Source of the DNA: Pedobacter miscanthi
GTDB taxonomy: Bacteria; Bacteroidota; Bacteroidia; Sphingobacteriales; Sphingobacteriaceae
Length of the DNA stretch: 64,000 bases
Direction: 5' to 3'
NCBI RefSeq assembly: GCF_003315595.1
Contig: NZ_QNQU01000001.1
Coordinates: 310,001 to 374,000, forward strand
Numbering within the stretch: the stretch's first letter is position 1; the number at the start of each line of letters is the position of its first letter. A model generated the notes under the pieces. The model was not told the origin of the DNA and did no database searches. It was given only the letters and a program-made list of their open reading frames with translations. Below are positions 54,984-63,845 of the stretch, piece by piece. A program made the translations under genes and the position numbers.

Positions 54984-54991
54984 TAGATTTG
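54984..54991 (+). promoter_or_regulatory. Probable -7 element of secDF
   Basis: TAGATTTG lies 47 bases before the secDF ATG. It fits TAnnTTTG, but the upstream TTG is missing at the expected spacing. If used, transcription would start after the TTG at 54997, supporting ATG 55039 as start. Confidence 0.45.
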
Positions 54992-55038
54992 CCGACTTGT
55001 TAAAAAACAGCGAAAGACAAAATTATTTTAAACAAACA

Positions 55039-58020
55039 ATGCAAGGAAAAGGTTTTATTAAGTTTATAGCGATAGTATTGGCTATCGTTTGTGCGTATGC
55101 ACTTTCTTTTACTTTGGTAGCATCCAAGGTAGAAAAAGACGCAAAAAACTATGCGAAAGGTGACTTAGCCAAAGAAAAGGCTTACTTAGATTCGATGAGT
55201 ACCGAAAAAGTTTATCCAGTTGTTGGGTTTACTTATCAAGAAGTAAAAGCCAAAGAAATCAACTTGGGTTTAGACTTAAAAGGCGGAATGAACGTAACGA
55301 TGGAGATATCGTTAGCTGAACTGGTTAAATCGTTAGCGGGCAACCCTACTGATGCCAACTTCAACAAAGCAGTTCAAAACGCACAAATCCAGTTGAATGC
55401 TGGCGGTAAAGACTACATCAAAATTTTCGTTAACGAATTCGAAAAATTAAGTCCGGGTGTAAAACTTGCTGATTTCTTTTCGAATCAGGATAACGCATCG
55501 CAATTAAAACCAAACGCAAGCAATGGCGACGTTGAATCTTTCTTAGAAAAAGAAGCAACCAGCGCTATCGATCGTTCGTTTACTGTATTACGTTCGCGTA
55601 TTGATGGTTTCGGGGTAGTAAGTCCGAACATGCAAAAACAAGAAGGTAGTAACCGTATCCTTATCGAAATGCCAGGTGTGCAGGATAAAGAGCGTATTGC
55701 TAAACTTTTACAGGGTTCTGCGGAATTACAGTTCTGGCAGGTATACCAGGTACAGGAAGTTGCACCTTTATTAGAAAACATTAACAAAACTTTAGCAGCA
55801 ACATTAAAAGCTGATGCTCCTGCAACTAAAGATACAACTGCTGCTCCGGCTGCTGGTGGTAAATTAGCCGGTTTAGAAAAAGCCGCTGCTAAAGACAGTA
55901 CAGTTAAAGGTGGTAAACTTGCCGGTTTAGGTAAAAAAGATTCTACAGCGGTTAGAGCTGAGTTATTAAAATCTAACCCACTTTACGCAGTGCTTAACCT
56001 TCCGATCTATCAGGGACAAAACGGACAGCAACAATTAATGCCAGGTGCAGTTGTTGGTATGTCGTTACAAAAAGATACTGCAAAAGTTAATGCATATTTA
56101 AGAATGCCTGAGGTTGCTGCTGCAATTCCATCTACGATGAAATTTATGTGGAGCGTTAAACCAAGAGAAGGTTCTAAAGTTTTCGAATTATATGCCATTA
56201 AAGTAGTAAGTGCTGATGGTAAACCGGATTTAGGTGGTGAAGCAATCAGCGATTCTCGTGCCGATTTTGATCAGAAAGGTAAACCAGAAGTAACCATGTA
56301 CATGACCAGCGAAGGTTCTGCTAAATGGAAAAAAATTACTGCTGAAGCTGCTGCTGATCCAAATAACAAAAAATCAATCGCTATTGTATTAGATAACCAG
56401 GTTTATTCTGCGCCAACTGTACAAAACGAAATTGCTGGTGGTGTATCTTCTATCACCGGTAACTTTACACAGGCTGATACTAAAGATTTATCAAACATCT
56501 TAAAAGCGGGTAAATTACCTGCTCCTGCACGTATTGCCGGTAGTTATATTGTTGGTCCTACTTTGGGCGCACAAGCTATCCACGATGGTTTAATCTCTTT
56601 CGTAATCGCGTTTATCGTAATCCTGATCTTCATGGCGTTGTATTATCACCGTGCGGGCTGGGTGGCCAACTTTGCATTGTTGATCAACTTATTCTTCGTG
56701 ATCGGTATTTTGGTATCGTTAGGCGCTGTATTAACTTTACCTGGTATCGCCGGTATCGTGTTAACCATCGGTTTATCAGTTGATGCGAACATCCTTATTT
56801 TCGAACGTGTACGTGAAGAACTTGCACATGGCAAAAGCGTTGCTGCTGCCATTAAAGAAGGTTTCAAACATGCAATGCCTTCAATTATCGACTCAAACGT
56901 TACCTTATTCATTTTAGGTGCTATCCTTTATGTTTTCGGTAGCGGTCCGGTTCAGGGTTTTGCAACTACATTGTGTATCGGTATCCTTTCTTCATTATTT
57001 GCTGCCGTAGCTATCTCAAGGGTAATTTTCCAATCGTTCTTGGATCGCAAAATCGAAATCAACTTCGATAACAGCTTAACCCGTAATGCCTTTAAAAACT
57101 TAGCATTCAACTTTGTTGGCCGTCGTAAAATTTATTACATCATCTCTACCATCATCATCGTTGCCGGTATTGGTATGTACTTCAAAAATGGTGGTTTAAA
57201 CCTAGGTGTTGATTTTAAAGGTGGTAGAACTTATTTAGTTCATTTTGATAAAGCGGTAAACACTGAAGATTTAAAATCTAAATTAACCCCTGCTTTCGGT
57301 AACGAAACCCCGGAGGTTAAAACTGCTGGTGAAGACAGCCAGGTTAAAATTACCACTACTTTCCACATCGAAGATCAGGACATTAAAACTGATAAAGTTG
57401 TAGAAGATGCTTTAAACAAAGGTTTGGCAGGTTCTAAATTCGAAATCGTAAGTTCGCAGAAAGTAACCCCTATTATCGCAAGTGATATCGTTAACGGTGC
57501 TTTCTACGCAGTATTGATTTCATGTTTGTTCATGTTTATCTACATCGTAGTACGATTCAAAAAATGGCAATATGGATTAGGTGCGGTAATCGCATTATTC
57601 CACGACGTTTTAATGGTATTATCTTTCTACACTATTTTAGATGGTATCATGCCATTCTCATTAGAAATCGGTCAGGATTTTATCGCAGCAATTTTAACAG
57701 TGATGGGTTATACCATGACAGAAACAGTTGTTGTATTCGACCGTATCCGTGAGAAACTAAAAGAAGCTGGTAAAGAAGATTTACATGGCGAAGAGCGTAA
57801 CAACTTAATCAACTTCGCATTGAACAGTACTTTAAGCCGTACCATTTTAACATCATTAACCGTATTCTTCGTGTTATTGGTAATCTTTATCTTCGGTGGA
57901 GATAGCATCCGCGGATTTATCTTCGCCTTGTTAATTGGTCGTATCATCGGTACTTATTCATCATTATGTATCTCTACTCCTATCGTAATCGATTTGGGTA
58001 GCTCTGCAGAGAAAAAATAA
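55039..58020 (+). CDS. secDF: SecDF, fused protein-export subunits SecD and SecF
   Basis: The 993-residue inner-membrane protein uses the proton gradient to assist Sec translocation. The SecD half has TM1 at 6-27, the GLDLKGGMNV motif at 77-86, a large periplasmic part, and five helices from about 510. The SecF half begins with a new helix near 700, has GVDFKGGRTYLV, and five more helices. Fusion of the two is normal in Bacteroidetes. Between about 255 and 305 the SecD periplasmic part carries an Ala/Lys/Thr-rich stretch with GGKLAGLEK and GGKLAGLGK, a duplicated low-complexity insertion. ATG 55039 is preferred to a TTG 42 bases upstream. Confidence 0.97.
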   Translation: MQGKGFIKFIAIVLAIVCAYALSFTLVASKVEKDAKNYAKGDLAKEKAYLDSMSTEKVYPVVGFTYQEVKAKEINLGLDLKGGMNVTMEISLAELVKSLAGNPTDANFNKAVQNAQIQLNAGGKDYIKIFVNEFEKLSPGVKLADFFSNQDNASQLKPNASNGDVESFLEKEATSAIDRSFTVLRSRIDGFGVVSPNMQKQEGSNRILIEMPGVQDKERIAKLLQGSAELQFWQVYQVQEVAPLLENINKTLAATLKADAPATKDTTAAPAAGGKLAGLEKAAAKDSTVKGGKLAGLGKKDSTAVRAELLKSNPLYAVLNLPIYQGQNGQQQLMPGAVVGMSLQKDTAKVNAYLRMPEVAAAIPSTMKFMWSVKPREGSKVFELYAIKVVSADGKPDLGGEAISDSRADFDQKGKPEVTMYMTSEGSAKWKKITAEAAADPNNKKSIAIVLDNQVYSAPTVQNEIAGGVSSITGNFTQADTKDLSNILKAGKLPAPARIAGSYIVGPTLGAQAIHDGLISFVIAFIVILIFMALYYHRAGWVANFALLINLFFVIGILVSLGAVLTLPGIAGIVLTIGLSVDANILIFERVREELAHGKSVAAAIKEGFKHAMPSIIDSNVTLFILGAILYVFGSGPVQGFATTLCIGILSSLFAAVAISRVIFQSFLDRKIEINFDNSLTRNAFKNLAFNFVGRRKIYYIISTIIIVAGIGMYFKNGGLNLGVDFKGGRTYLVHFDKAVNTEDLKSKLTPAFGNETPEVKTAGEDSQVKITTTFHIEDQDIKTDKVVEDALNKGLAGSKFEIVSSQKVTPIIASDIVNGAFYAVLISCLFMFIYIVVRFKKWQYGLGAVIALFHDVLMVLSFYTILDGIMPFSLEIGQDFIAAILTVMGYTMTETVVVFDRIREKLKEAGKEDLHGEERNNLINFALNSTLSRTILTSLTVFFVLLVIFIFGGDSIRGFIFALLIGRIIGTYSSLCISTPIVIDLGSSAEKK

Positions 58021-58042
58021 GATCCAAAATCTTAAAATATAT

Positions 58043-58075
58043 AAGCGCTCCGATTTATCGGGGCGCTTTTTTTTG
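58043..58075 (+). terminator. Terminator after secDF
   Basis: AAGCGCTCCGA / TCGGGGCGCTT with a TTTA loop and a T tract of seven or more, 23 bases after the stop. Confidence 0.9.
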
Positions 58076-58080
58076 TGCCA

Positions 58081-58111
58081 AACCTCGCAGGTTTTGAAAA
58101 CCTGCGAGGTT
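58081..58111. repeat. Perfect 15-bp palindrome, copy 2
   Basis: AACCTCGCAGGTTTT / AAAACCTGCGAGGTT with a single G at the centre. The 14-base core is the same as at 31489-31521, although flanks and distance differ. Confidence 0.8.
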
Positions 58112-58209
58112 TAAAAGACAGAAACAAAGCTCTTTATTTATTTTGAAAAGCAAATCCTGAGTTCTTCGGTTCCGGTGGTCCTGCTCTACATTCCAATCTT
58201 TTTAATTAA

Positions 58210-58274
58210 CTGTCATGCTGAGGTATGAAGCATCTGTTTCATCGGTTGCTGGTGCTTCGTGCCTCAGCATAACA
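58210..58274. repeat. Palindromic element of the dispersed family, CTGAGG variant
   Basis: CTGTCATGCTGAGG.ATGAAGCA at the left pairs with TGCTTCGTGCCTCAGCATAACAG at the right. It resembles the 61119 copy with GCTGAGG replacing TTGCGAGG. No gene is present in 58112-58482. Confidence 0.7.
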
Positions 58275-58482
58275 GCATGTTCAGGGTTGCTGCAAATTAA
58301 AAAGGATTTCCATTCCTATCAGGTTTAATTCATTTAAGACAATACTAAAAACCTGCAAAATCCCACCTTCGTCATCACAGCGTTATATATTGATCATTCA
58401 TCCGAAATCGTTCCTAAAACCGCATTTTTTAAACCTTTTGGCTACCTTTTTGTTACGTTAGCAATAGATAAACCGATACGAA

Positions 58483-59802
58483 ATGGATTTACAACTTCCT
58501 AAAAGCGAATACCCTAGAGTAGTTATTGTTGGTGGCGGATTTGGCGGGATTGAGTTAGCTAAACGTTTAAAAAACAAACCTTTTCAGGTGGTTATGCTCG
58601 ATAAACATAACTATCATACTTTTCAACCACTACTTTATCAGGTGGCTACTGGAGGTTTAGAAGCCGATTCTATTGCTTTTCCCCTACGCAAGATTTTTAA
58701 AGGACAAAAAAACCTTATTTTCCGTGTTACCAAAGTTACCGAAGTAAATGCAGCAGAAAATTGTCTGCAAACCGATATAGGCAGGGTTAATTACGATTAT
58801 TTGGTTATCGCTACGGGTTCGACCAGTAATTTCTTTGGCAATAAAGAAATCGAGGCCAACTCAATGCCAATGAAATCAATCCCTGAAGCATTGGATTTAA
58901 GAAGTTTGATTTTACAGAATTTCGAAAAATCACTGATCGAAAAAGATCCCGATAAAAAAAGCGCGCTGTTAAACTTTGTTGTGGTAGGCGGCGGTCCAAC
59001 AGGTGTAGAAACCTCCGGAGCCATTGCAGAGCTTAAAAAGCATGTTATCCCGAACGATTATCCCGAAATGGATCTCAGCAGGGTGAATATCTATCTTGTA
59101 GAGAATTCTCCCGAACTGCTGGGTGTAATGTCGCCCCAGGCACAGAAAAAAGCAAAAGATTTCCTTACCAATATGGGCGTTCAGGTGATGAACGAAACCC
59201 GGGTGCTGGGCTATGATGGACACACGCTTACCTTACAGGATAAAGCGCCCATTTTAAGTTCTACCGTAATATGGAGTGCTGGTGTTAAAGGTGAAGTTCT
59301 GGCTGGTTTAGACAAAGCTGAAATCGTTCGTGGGGGAAGATTAAAAACCGACACTCAAAATTTGGTGGCAGGTTATCAGAATATTTATGCCATTGGCGAT
59401 GTAGCCGCCATTATTGATGAAGAAACACCAAACGGTCACCCCGGAGTTGCCCCTGCTGCCATTCAACAAGGACATCATCTGGCCAAAAACCTGCTTAATA
59501 TTAAAGAAAACAAACCTTTAGAGAAATTTAAATATTTAGACAAAGGATCGATGGCCACCGTAGGCCGTAATAAAGCAGTGGTAGATATTGGTAAAATCCG
59601 TTTTCAGGGTGTTTTTGCATGGTTTACCTGGATGTTTGTACACTTAATGACATTAGTAGGCTTCCGTAATAAAATTATCGTTTTCGTAAACTGGATCTGG
59701 AGTTATTTCAGCTACGACCGCGGCACGCGTTTAATCATCAGAACCTTTGCGAAAGACAGAAGCGTTGATTACAGAGAGGAAGTTGCGGATGAAGTTCATT
59801 AG
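58483..59802 (+). CDS. ndh: Type II NADH:quinone dehydrogenase
   Basis: The 439-residue FAD enzyme transfers electrons from NADH to quinone without pumping protons. The FAD motif VVIVGGGFGG is at 13-22, followed by LLYQVATGGLE. The NAD-binding motif FVVVGGGPTGVET lies near 166-178, and NIYAIGDVA near 308. The C-terminal part has a membrane-associated segment (FAWFTWMFVHLMTLVGFRNK) with two short helices, as in many Ndh. Alternatives such as sulfide:quinone reductase lack the cysteines expected. It stands alone, with degenerate words on the far side. Confidence 0.88.
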   Translation: MDLQLPKSEYPRVVIVGGGFGGIELAKRLKNKPFQVVMLDKHNYHTFQPLLYQVATGGLEADSIAFPLRKIFKGQKNLIFRVTKVTEVNAAENCLQTDIGRVNYDYLVIATGSTSNFFGNKEIEANSMPMKSIPEALDLRSLILQNFEKSLIEKDPDKKSALLNFVVVGGGPTGVETSGAIAELKKHVIPNDYPEMDLSRVNIYLVENSPELLGVMSPQAQKKAKDFLTNMGVQVMNETRVLGYDGHTLTLQDKAPILSSTVIWSAGVKGEVLAGLDKAEIVRGGRLKTDTQNLVAGYQNIYAIGDVAAIIDEETPNGHPGVAPAAIQQGHHLAKNLLNIKENKPLEKFKYLDKGSMATVGRNKAVVDIGKIRFQGVFAWFTWMFVHLMTLVGFRNKIIVFVNWIWSYFSYDRGTRLIIRTFAKDRSVDYREEVADEVH

Positions 59803-60136
59803 TTCGTTTTCTAATGGTTAACTGGTTAATTGTTGAAATTGGTTAACTGATGCAGAATGTTTAATGAGTTAATTGTTTATATTGATCTATTGTTAATTGC
59901 TTAATTATTAACTGCAAATGCCAATGGAGAACTGTGCTTTTTATTATTGGTTTATTGTTAATTGCAAAAACCAACGGAGTATTGAATTGCGCCAAATTGG
60001 TTACACATCATAGCCATTAACCATCGCACCATGAACTATCAACAATAAAACCATCAAACAATAAAACAATTAATTCAAGTGACAAATTTTTTTTCCTTTG
60101 CGGAAAACTTTGCGCATTTTGCGTTAAACCAAAAAT
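59803..60136. repeat. Word-repeat spacer before the HMG-CoA lyase-like gene
   Basis: Repeated words GGTTAATTG, TTGTTAATTG, GTTAACTG and ATTATTGGTTTATTG in the first half are answered by CCATTAACCAT, ACAATAAAACCATC and CAATAAAACAATTAATT in the second. The stretch thus has a loose inverted arrangement. No gene. Confidence 0.55.
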
Positions 60137-60997
60137 ATGAGCCAAAATAAATTTAAATTAGTAGAATGTCCGCGCGATGCCATGCAAGGGCTGCACGATT
60201 TTGTTCCTACTGAACTTAAAGTAGAGTATTTAAATCTTTTGCTTCAGGTAGGTTTTGATACGCTTGATTTTGGAAGTTTTGTTTCGCCAAAAGCCATTCC
60301 ACAAATGAAGGATACAGCAGAAGTTCTGGCGAATCTAGATTTAAGCCGCACTTCTACCAAACTTCTGGCCATTGTAGCCAATTTAAGAGGTGTAGAAGAT
60401 GCAGTAAAGCACCAGGAGGTGGATTACCTTGGTTTTCCATTTTCTATCTCTGAAACCTTCCAGCAACGTAATACCAACTCGAGCATTACACAATCTTTAG
60501 CTACCGTTGAAGAGATGCTTAACTTATGTGATAAGAATAATAAAAAAGCAGTCGTTTATTTATCGATGGGTTTTGGAAATCCTTATGGCGATGAATGGAA
60601 TTACGAGATTGTTGAAAAATGGGCTGATGTGCTGGTAAGCAAGGGTGTCGAAATTTTATCCTTGGCAGATACTGTTGGCGTTTCTACACCCGAAAAAATT
60701 GAAAGTATATTGCCTAAACTGATTTCCAGGTTTAACAACACAGAGGTGGGTATCCATTTGCACTCTACTCCTGCCGAACGCTTCGAAAAAATAGAAGCTG
60801 CATACCGTTCAGGAGTTAAACGTATAGATTCTGCTCTAAAGGGTTTTGGGGGCTGCCCAATGGCTGCTGATGACCTTACGGGCAATATTGCTACCGAAGA
60901 TGTTATTGGCTTTTTAAATGCAAAAGGAGAAAAGTTGAATCTTGATATGGGTAAATGGAATGATGCCATGGTTTTATCGGGGAAGGTGTTTGGGTAG
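60137..60997 (+). CDS. Hydroxymethylglutaryl-CoA lyase-like protein
   Basis: The 286-residue TIM-barrel protein of the HMGL-like family cleaves HMG-CoA to acetyl-CoA and acetoacetate in leucine and ketone metabolism. The start has LVECPRDAMQG (RDxxQ metal/substrate motif), then FGSFVSPKAIPQM, late HLHSTPAE metal ligands, and the signature GGCPMAADDLTGNIATED. The usual signature is GCPYA.GASGN, so this sequence varies in the active-site loop but keeps the cysteine. The partner genes of leucine degradation are not in the window. Confidence 0.85.
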   Translation: MSQNKFKLVECPRDAMQGLHDFVPTELKVEYLNLLLQVGFDTLDFGSFVSPKAIPQMKDTAEVLANLDLSRTSTKLLAIVANLRGVEDAVKHQEVDYLGFPFSISETFQQRNTNSSITQSLATVEEMLNLCDKNNKKAVVYLSMGFGNPYGDEWNYEIVEKWADVLVSKGVEILSLADTVGVSTPEKIESILPKLISRFNNTEVGIHLHSTPAERFEKIEAAYRSGVKRIDSALKGFGGCPMAADDLTGNIATEDVIGFLNAKGEKLNLDMGKWNDAMVLSGKVFG

Positions 60998-61118
60998 TTC
61001 TGTTTTTCCCAAGGTTCGTCATTTCGAGTCACGAAGTAACCCTACTACTATGGATGGGGTAAATTATTTCAAGGCCTAACACAACTTTAACTTGTTATCA
61101 TTTCATCCTCCACAAAGT

Positions 61119-61205
61119 CGTCATTGCGAGGTACGAAGCAATCTTACTACCATGGGTTGGCACATTAACTCAAATCCAGCGATTGCTTCGTGCCTCGCAT
61201 TGACG
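61119..61205. repeat. Dispersed palindrome, long-stem copy
   Basis: CGTCATTGCGAGGTACGAAG pairs with CTTCGTGCCTCGCATTGACG over about 24 bp including CAAT/ATTG, around a 45-base loop. A left half (TTCGTCATTTCGAGTCACGA) lies at 61016-61035. The 60998-61248 gap has no gene. Confidence 0.8.
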
Positions 61206-61248
61206 ATTTTCGTTGAATGCTTTCTGCTTATCTGCAATAAATTTCCTT

Positions 61249-61671
61249 TTAAACTTTCTTTACCATTTTAAAATGCTGTATCCCAGCCTCCTCAAACTGA
61301 TCGCCTTCGGCCACGAAACCAAATTTTGCATACAAGCTCATGGCATCCAGTTGAGAGTTTAAATAAATATAATGCGCATCTTCTGGCAGGTCGGATAAAG
61401 CTTCGGCAATTAATGCACGGCCAACGCCCTGTCCTCTAAAATCTTTTAAAACAGCAAAACGTTCCAGTTTATAACCTAAATCAGTTTTACGCCAACGGCA
61501 GGCACCACAAGGCTGTCCGTTACTGGTGGCTAAAAAATGTGTCGATTCATCTTCATGCTCCCACTCCAGTTCCGGCGGACAATTTTGTTCTTCTACAAAT
61601 ACAATTTTACGGATAGCAAATACCTTATCTAAATCTTCAGGGTGGTTAACTTTTTGGACGTGCAGACTCAT
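61249..61671 (-). CDS. GNAT N-acetyltransferase
   Basis: The 140-residue acetyl-CoA-dependent acetyltransferase has an N-terminal VFAIRKIVFVEEQNCP helix-strand start, the central LERFAVLKDFRGQGVGRALI with the pyrophosphate-binding Q/RxxGxG/A loop (RGQGVGRAL), and late LNSQLDAMSLYAKFGFVAEG. The pattern is like ElaA/YitI. Substrate unknown. The ATG lies 26 bases inside the end of the upstream iron permease-like gene, so the two are co-transcribed. Confidence 0.9.
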   Translation of the reverse strand: MSLHVQKVNHPEDLDKVFAIRKIVFVEEQNCPPELEWEHEDESTHFLATSNGQPCGACRWRKTDLGYKLERFAVLKDFRGQGVGRALIAEALSDLPEDAHYIYLNSQLDAMSLYAKFGFVAEGDQFEEAGIQHFKMVKKV

Positions 61672-62152
61672 TATCGTGGTGTTTAAAGTGTTTATTCGAT
61701 TTTAATTTCAATTCATTTAACTCTTTGGCTACATCTATCGAATGCGAGCAATGAATATCGGCCTCTTTTTTGGCAAGTGTAGCAATCGTAACGTAAAATT
61801 TATGTAACTGATCCAATTCTTTCTCGCTCAGGTCTTCAATATCAACCATCCGGTTACTTGCGCCCTGTTGTGCGGCAATTAATTCGTTCAATTTTAGCTG
61901 AATAGCCTTACCATCCTTGTTTTGTGCTTTCTGGATCAGGAAAACCATTAAAAAAGTAATAATCGTAGTACCTGTATTGATCACCAATTGCCAGGTTTCA
62001 GAATAATTGAATATTGGCCCGCTCACAGCCCAGATTACTACGATTGCGGTTGCGCTGATAAATGCAGCAGAACTCCCCGTAAACTTCGTTGCCGCGTTAG
62101 CGAATTTCTCAAAAAAACTATTTTTTTTGGTACCGTTTTTAGATTTTGCCAT
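61646..62152 (-). CDS. Low-affinity iron permease family protein
   Basis: The 168-residue protein starts at ATG 62152 (MAKSKNGTKK). An ATG 48 bases upstream, at 62200, is rejected because it lies in the arm of the terminator of the preceding gene. Two hydrophobic helices (about 30-48 and 62-80: AAFISATAIVVIWAVSG and TIITFLMVFLIQKAQN) are followed by a helical tail with LKLNELIAAQ.GASNRMVDIEDLSE. This is the Iron_permease (PF04120) layout. Transport is known for the yeast member only, and the bacterial role is unproven. Confidence 0.85.
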   Translation of the reverse strand: MAKSKNGTKKNSFFEKFANAATKFTGSSAAFISATAIVVIWAVSGPIFNYSETWQLVINTGTTIITFLMVFLIQKAQNKDGKAIQLKLNELIAAQQGASNRMVDIEDLSEKELDQLHKFYVTIATLAKKEADIHCSHSIDVAKELNELKLKSNKHFKHHDNESARPKS

Positions 62153-62186
62153 TACAATTTGTTTGCTTAAATATAACCATAAAACA

Positions 62187-62226
62187 AACAAAAACGCCAT
62201 AAGTTTTTTAAACCTATGGCGCTTTT
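62187..62226 (-). terminator. Terminator of the aldolase gene
   Basis: On the minus strand GCGCCATA.GTTT / AAAC.TATGGCG with TTTTTGTTTG after it, about 70 bases beyond the aldolase stop. It contains the ATG at 62200, which makes that codon an unlikely start for the permease gene. Confidence 0.8.
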
Positions 62227-62294
62227 GTTAATTATTGAATGATTGATTTTTTGAATGATTGAATATAAATTCAGCCTTCCAAACCAATCAAAAC

Positions 62295-63374
62295 TTATAG
62301 TTTATCATTTACGTTGATACAGTTCAGATCTTCGAAAGCAGTGGTTAAACGTTTCACAAAAGTTTCTTCCCCCTTACGTAACCAAACGCGTGGATCGTAG
62401 TATTTTTTGTTTGGTTTATCATCGCCATCAGGGTTACCGATTTGGCCTTGAAGATAAGCCTCATTCTTTTTGTAATATTCTAAAATACCTTCCCAAAATG
62501 CCCATTGCATGTCGGTATCGATATTCATTTTAATAGCACCGTAAGAAATAGCTTCCCTGATTTCTTCCTGCGAAGAACCAGAACCACCGTGGAAAACGAA
62601 ATTGATCGGTTTCTCTGCAGTTAAATTGAATTTTTCTTTGATGAAATCCTGAGAGTTTTTCAAAATTACCGGTTGCAATTTTACGTTACCTGGTTTATAA
62701 ACACCATGTACGTTACCAAAAGCAGCAGCTACAGTAAAACGTGGAGAAACTTTGCTTAATTCTTCGTAAGCATAAGCTACTTCACTAGGTTGTGTATATA
62801 ATTTTGAGCTGTCTACATCACTGTTATCCACGCCATCTTCTTCACCACCGGTTACGCCAAGCTCAATTTCGATTGTCATGTTCATTTTAGCCATGCGCTC
62901 CAAATATTTTGCAGAAATTTCCATGTTTTCTTCAATCGGCTCTTCCGATAAATCAAGCATGTGTGATGAAAACAATGGTTTTCCGGTTTCAGCGAAGAAT
63001 TTTTCACCGTGGTCTAAAAGTCCGTCAATCCAAGGCAATAATTTTTTAGCGGCGTGGTCGGTATGTAAAACCACGGCAACACCATAATGTTCTGCCAATA
63101 AATGTACATGTTTAGCTGCCGATACAGCACCTAAAATACATGCTTGCAATTTCTCGTTATCTAATGATTTACCAGCATAAAACTGTGCACCTCCATTTGA
63201 TAACTGAATCATAACAGGCGAATTTACTGCCTTTGCAGTTTCCAATACCGCGTTAACCGTATTGGTACCGGTTACGTTTACTGCTGGTAAAGCAAACTGA
63301 TGTTTTTTAGCCTGCTCAAACAATTCTTGAACGGCATCTCCGTAAATTACGCCTTTGTAGCCTTTTAAACTCAT
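62295..63374 (-). CDS. fbaA: Fructose-bisphosphate aldolase, class II
   Basis: The 359-residue enzyme of glycolysis and gluconeogenesis is the same length as E. coli FbaA. D106 and H107 in LHTDHAAKK are the catalytic aspartate and a zinc ligand. EENMEISAKYLERMAKMN and the TIEIELGVTGGEEDGVDNS segment follow, then FHGGSGSSQEEI with the phosphate loop and INIDTDMQWAFW. Class IIA type. The terminator at 62187 ends the transcript. It is divergent from accD, with a 470-base gap of word repeats. Confidence 0.96.
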   Translation of the reverse strand: MSLKGYKGVIYGDAVQELFEQAKKHQFALPAVNVTGTNTVNAVLETAKAVNSPVMIQLSNGGAQFYAGKSLDNEKLQACILGAVSAAKHVHLLAEHYGVAVVLHTDHAAKKLLPWIDGLLDHGEKFFAETGKPLFSSHMLDLSEEPIEENMEISAKYLERMAKMNMTIEIELGVTGGEEDGVDNSDVDSSKLYTQPSEVAYAYEELSKVSPRFTVAAAFGNVHGVYKPGNVKLQPVILKNSQDFIKEKFNLTAEKPINFVFHGGSGSSQEEIREAISYGAIKMNIDTDMQWAFWEGILEYYKKNEAYLQGQIGNPDGDDKPNKKYYDPRVWLRKGEETFVKRLTTAFEDLNCINVNDKL

Positions 63375-63396
63375 TTCTTGTTAATTTTATTAAGTC

Positions 63397-63425
63397 CGAA
63401 GTTATAAAAAAAAATAACATTACAA
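63397..63425 (-). promoter_or_regulatory. Probable promoter of fbaA
   Basis: On the minus strand TTG (63423-63425), 18 bases, TAACTTCG (63397-63404). The -7 part differs from TAnnTTTG in one position. The leader to ATG 63374 is about 20 bases. Confidence 0.5.
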
Positions 63426-63529
63426 GCTTTTGTAACAACAGAATTATTTGCCTAACAGCAAAATAAGGCCTATTTAGTGTAAAAAACACATTATCCTTAG
63501 TGTAAAAAAGACACACTAGGAGAAATAAT

Positions 63530-63800
63530 CAAATCACAATGATCAAATTAAAGAATAATCAAATTTCAATAATCAATGATCAATTTGAGCAATAATCAAA
63601 TTCCTGTAACCAATGATCAAACATTGCAATGCGTTTAGAAAAAAAGATTGTTTACACTCAATTTATATATTATGTTCTGATAATTGTTAGTTCGCTTTGC
63701 TAGTCTGATTATTAGAATTTGATCATTGCTTATTAATGCTTGGTCATTGTGGTTTGATCATTGGTTATTAATAATTGGTTATTGGTAATTCTTTATCTTA
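63530..63800. repeat. AATGATCAAAT-word spacer
   Basis: Words AATAATCAAAT(T), CAATGATCAA and AATCAATAATCAATG occur in the first half. Their complements TTGATCATTG, TTGGTCATTGTGG and TAATTGGTTATTGG occur in the second, so the spacer has a loose inverted structure about a centre near 63660. No gene. Confidence 0.6.
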
Positions 63801-63845
63801 ATTATATTTTTCGTTTCTTTGCAGTCCAATTCTTTAAAAAATTAT

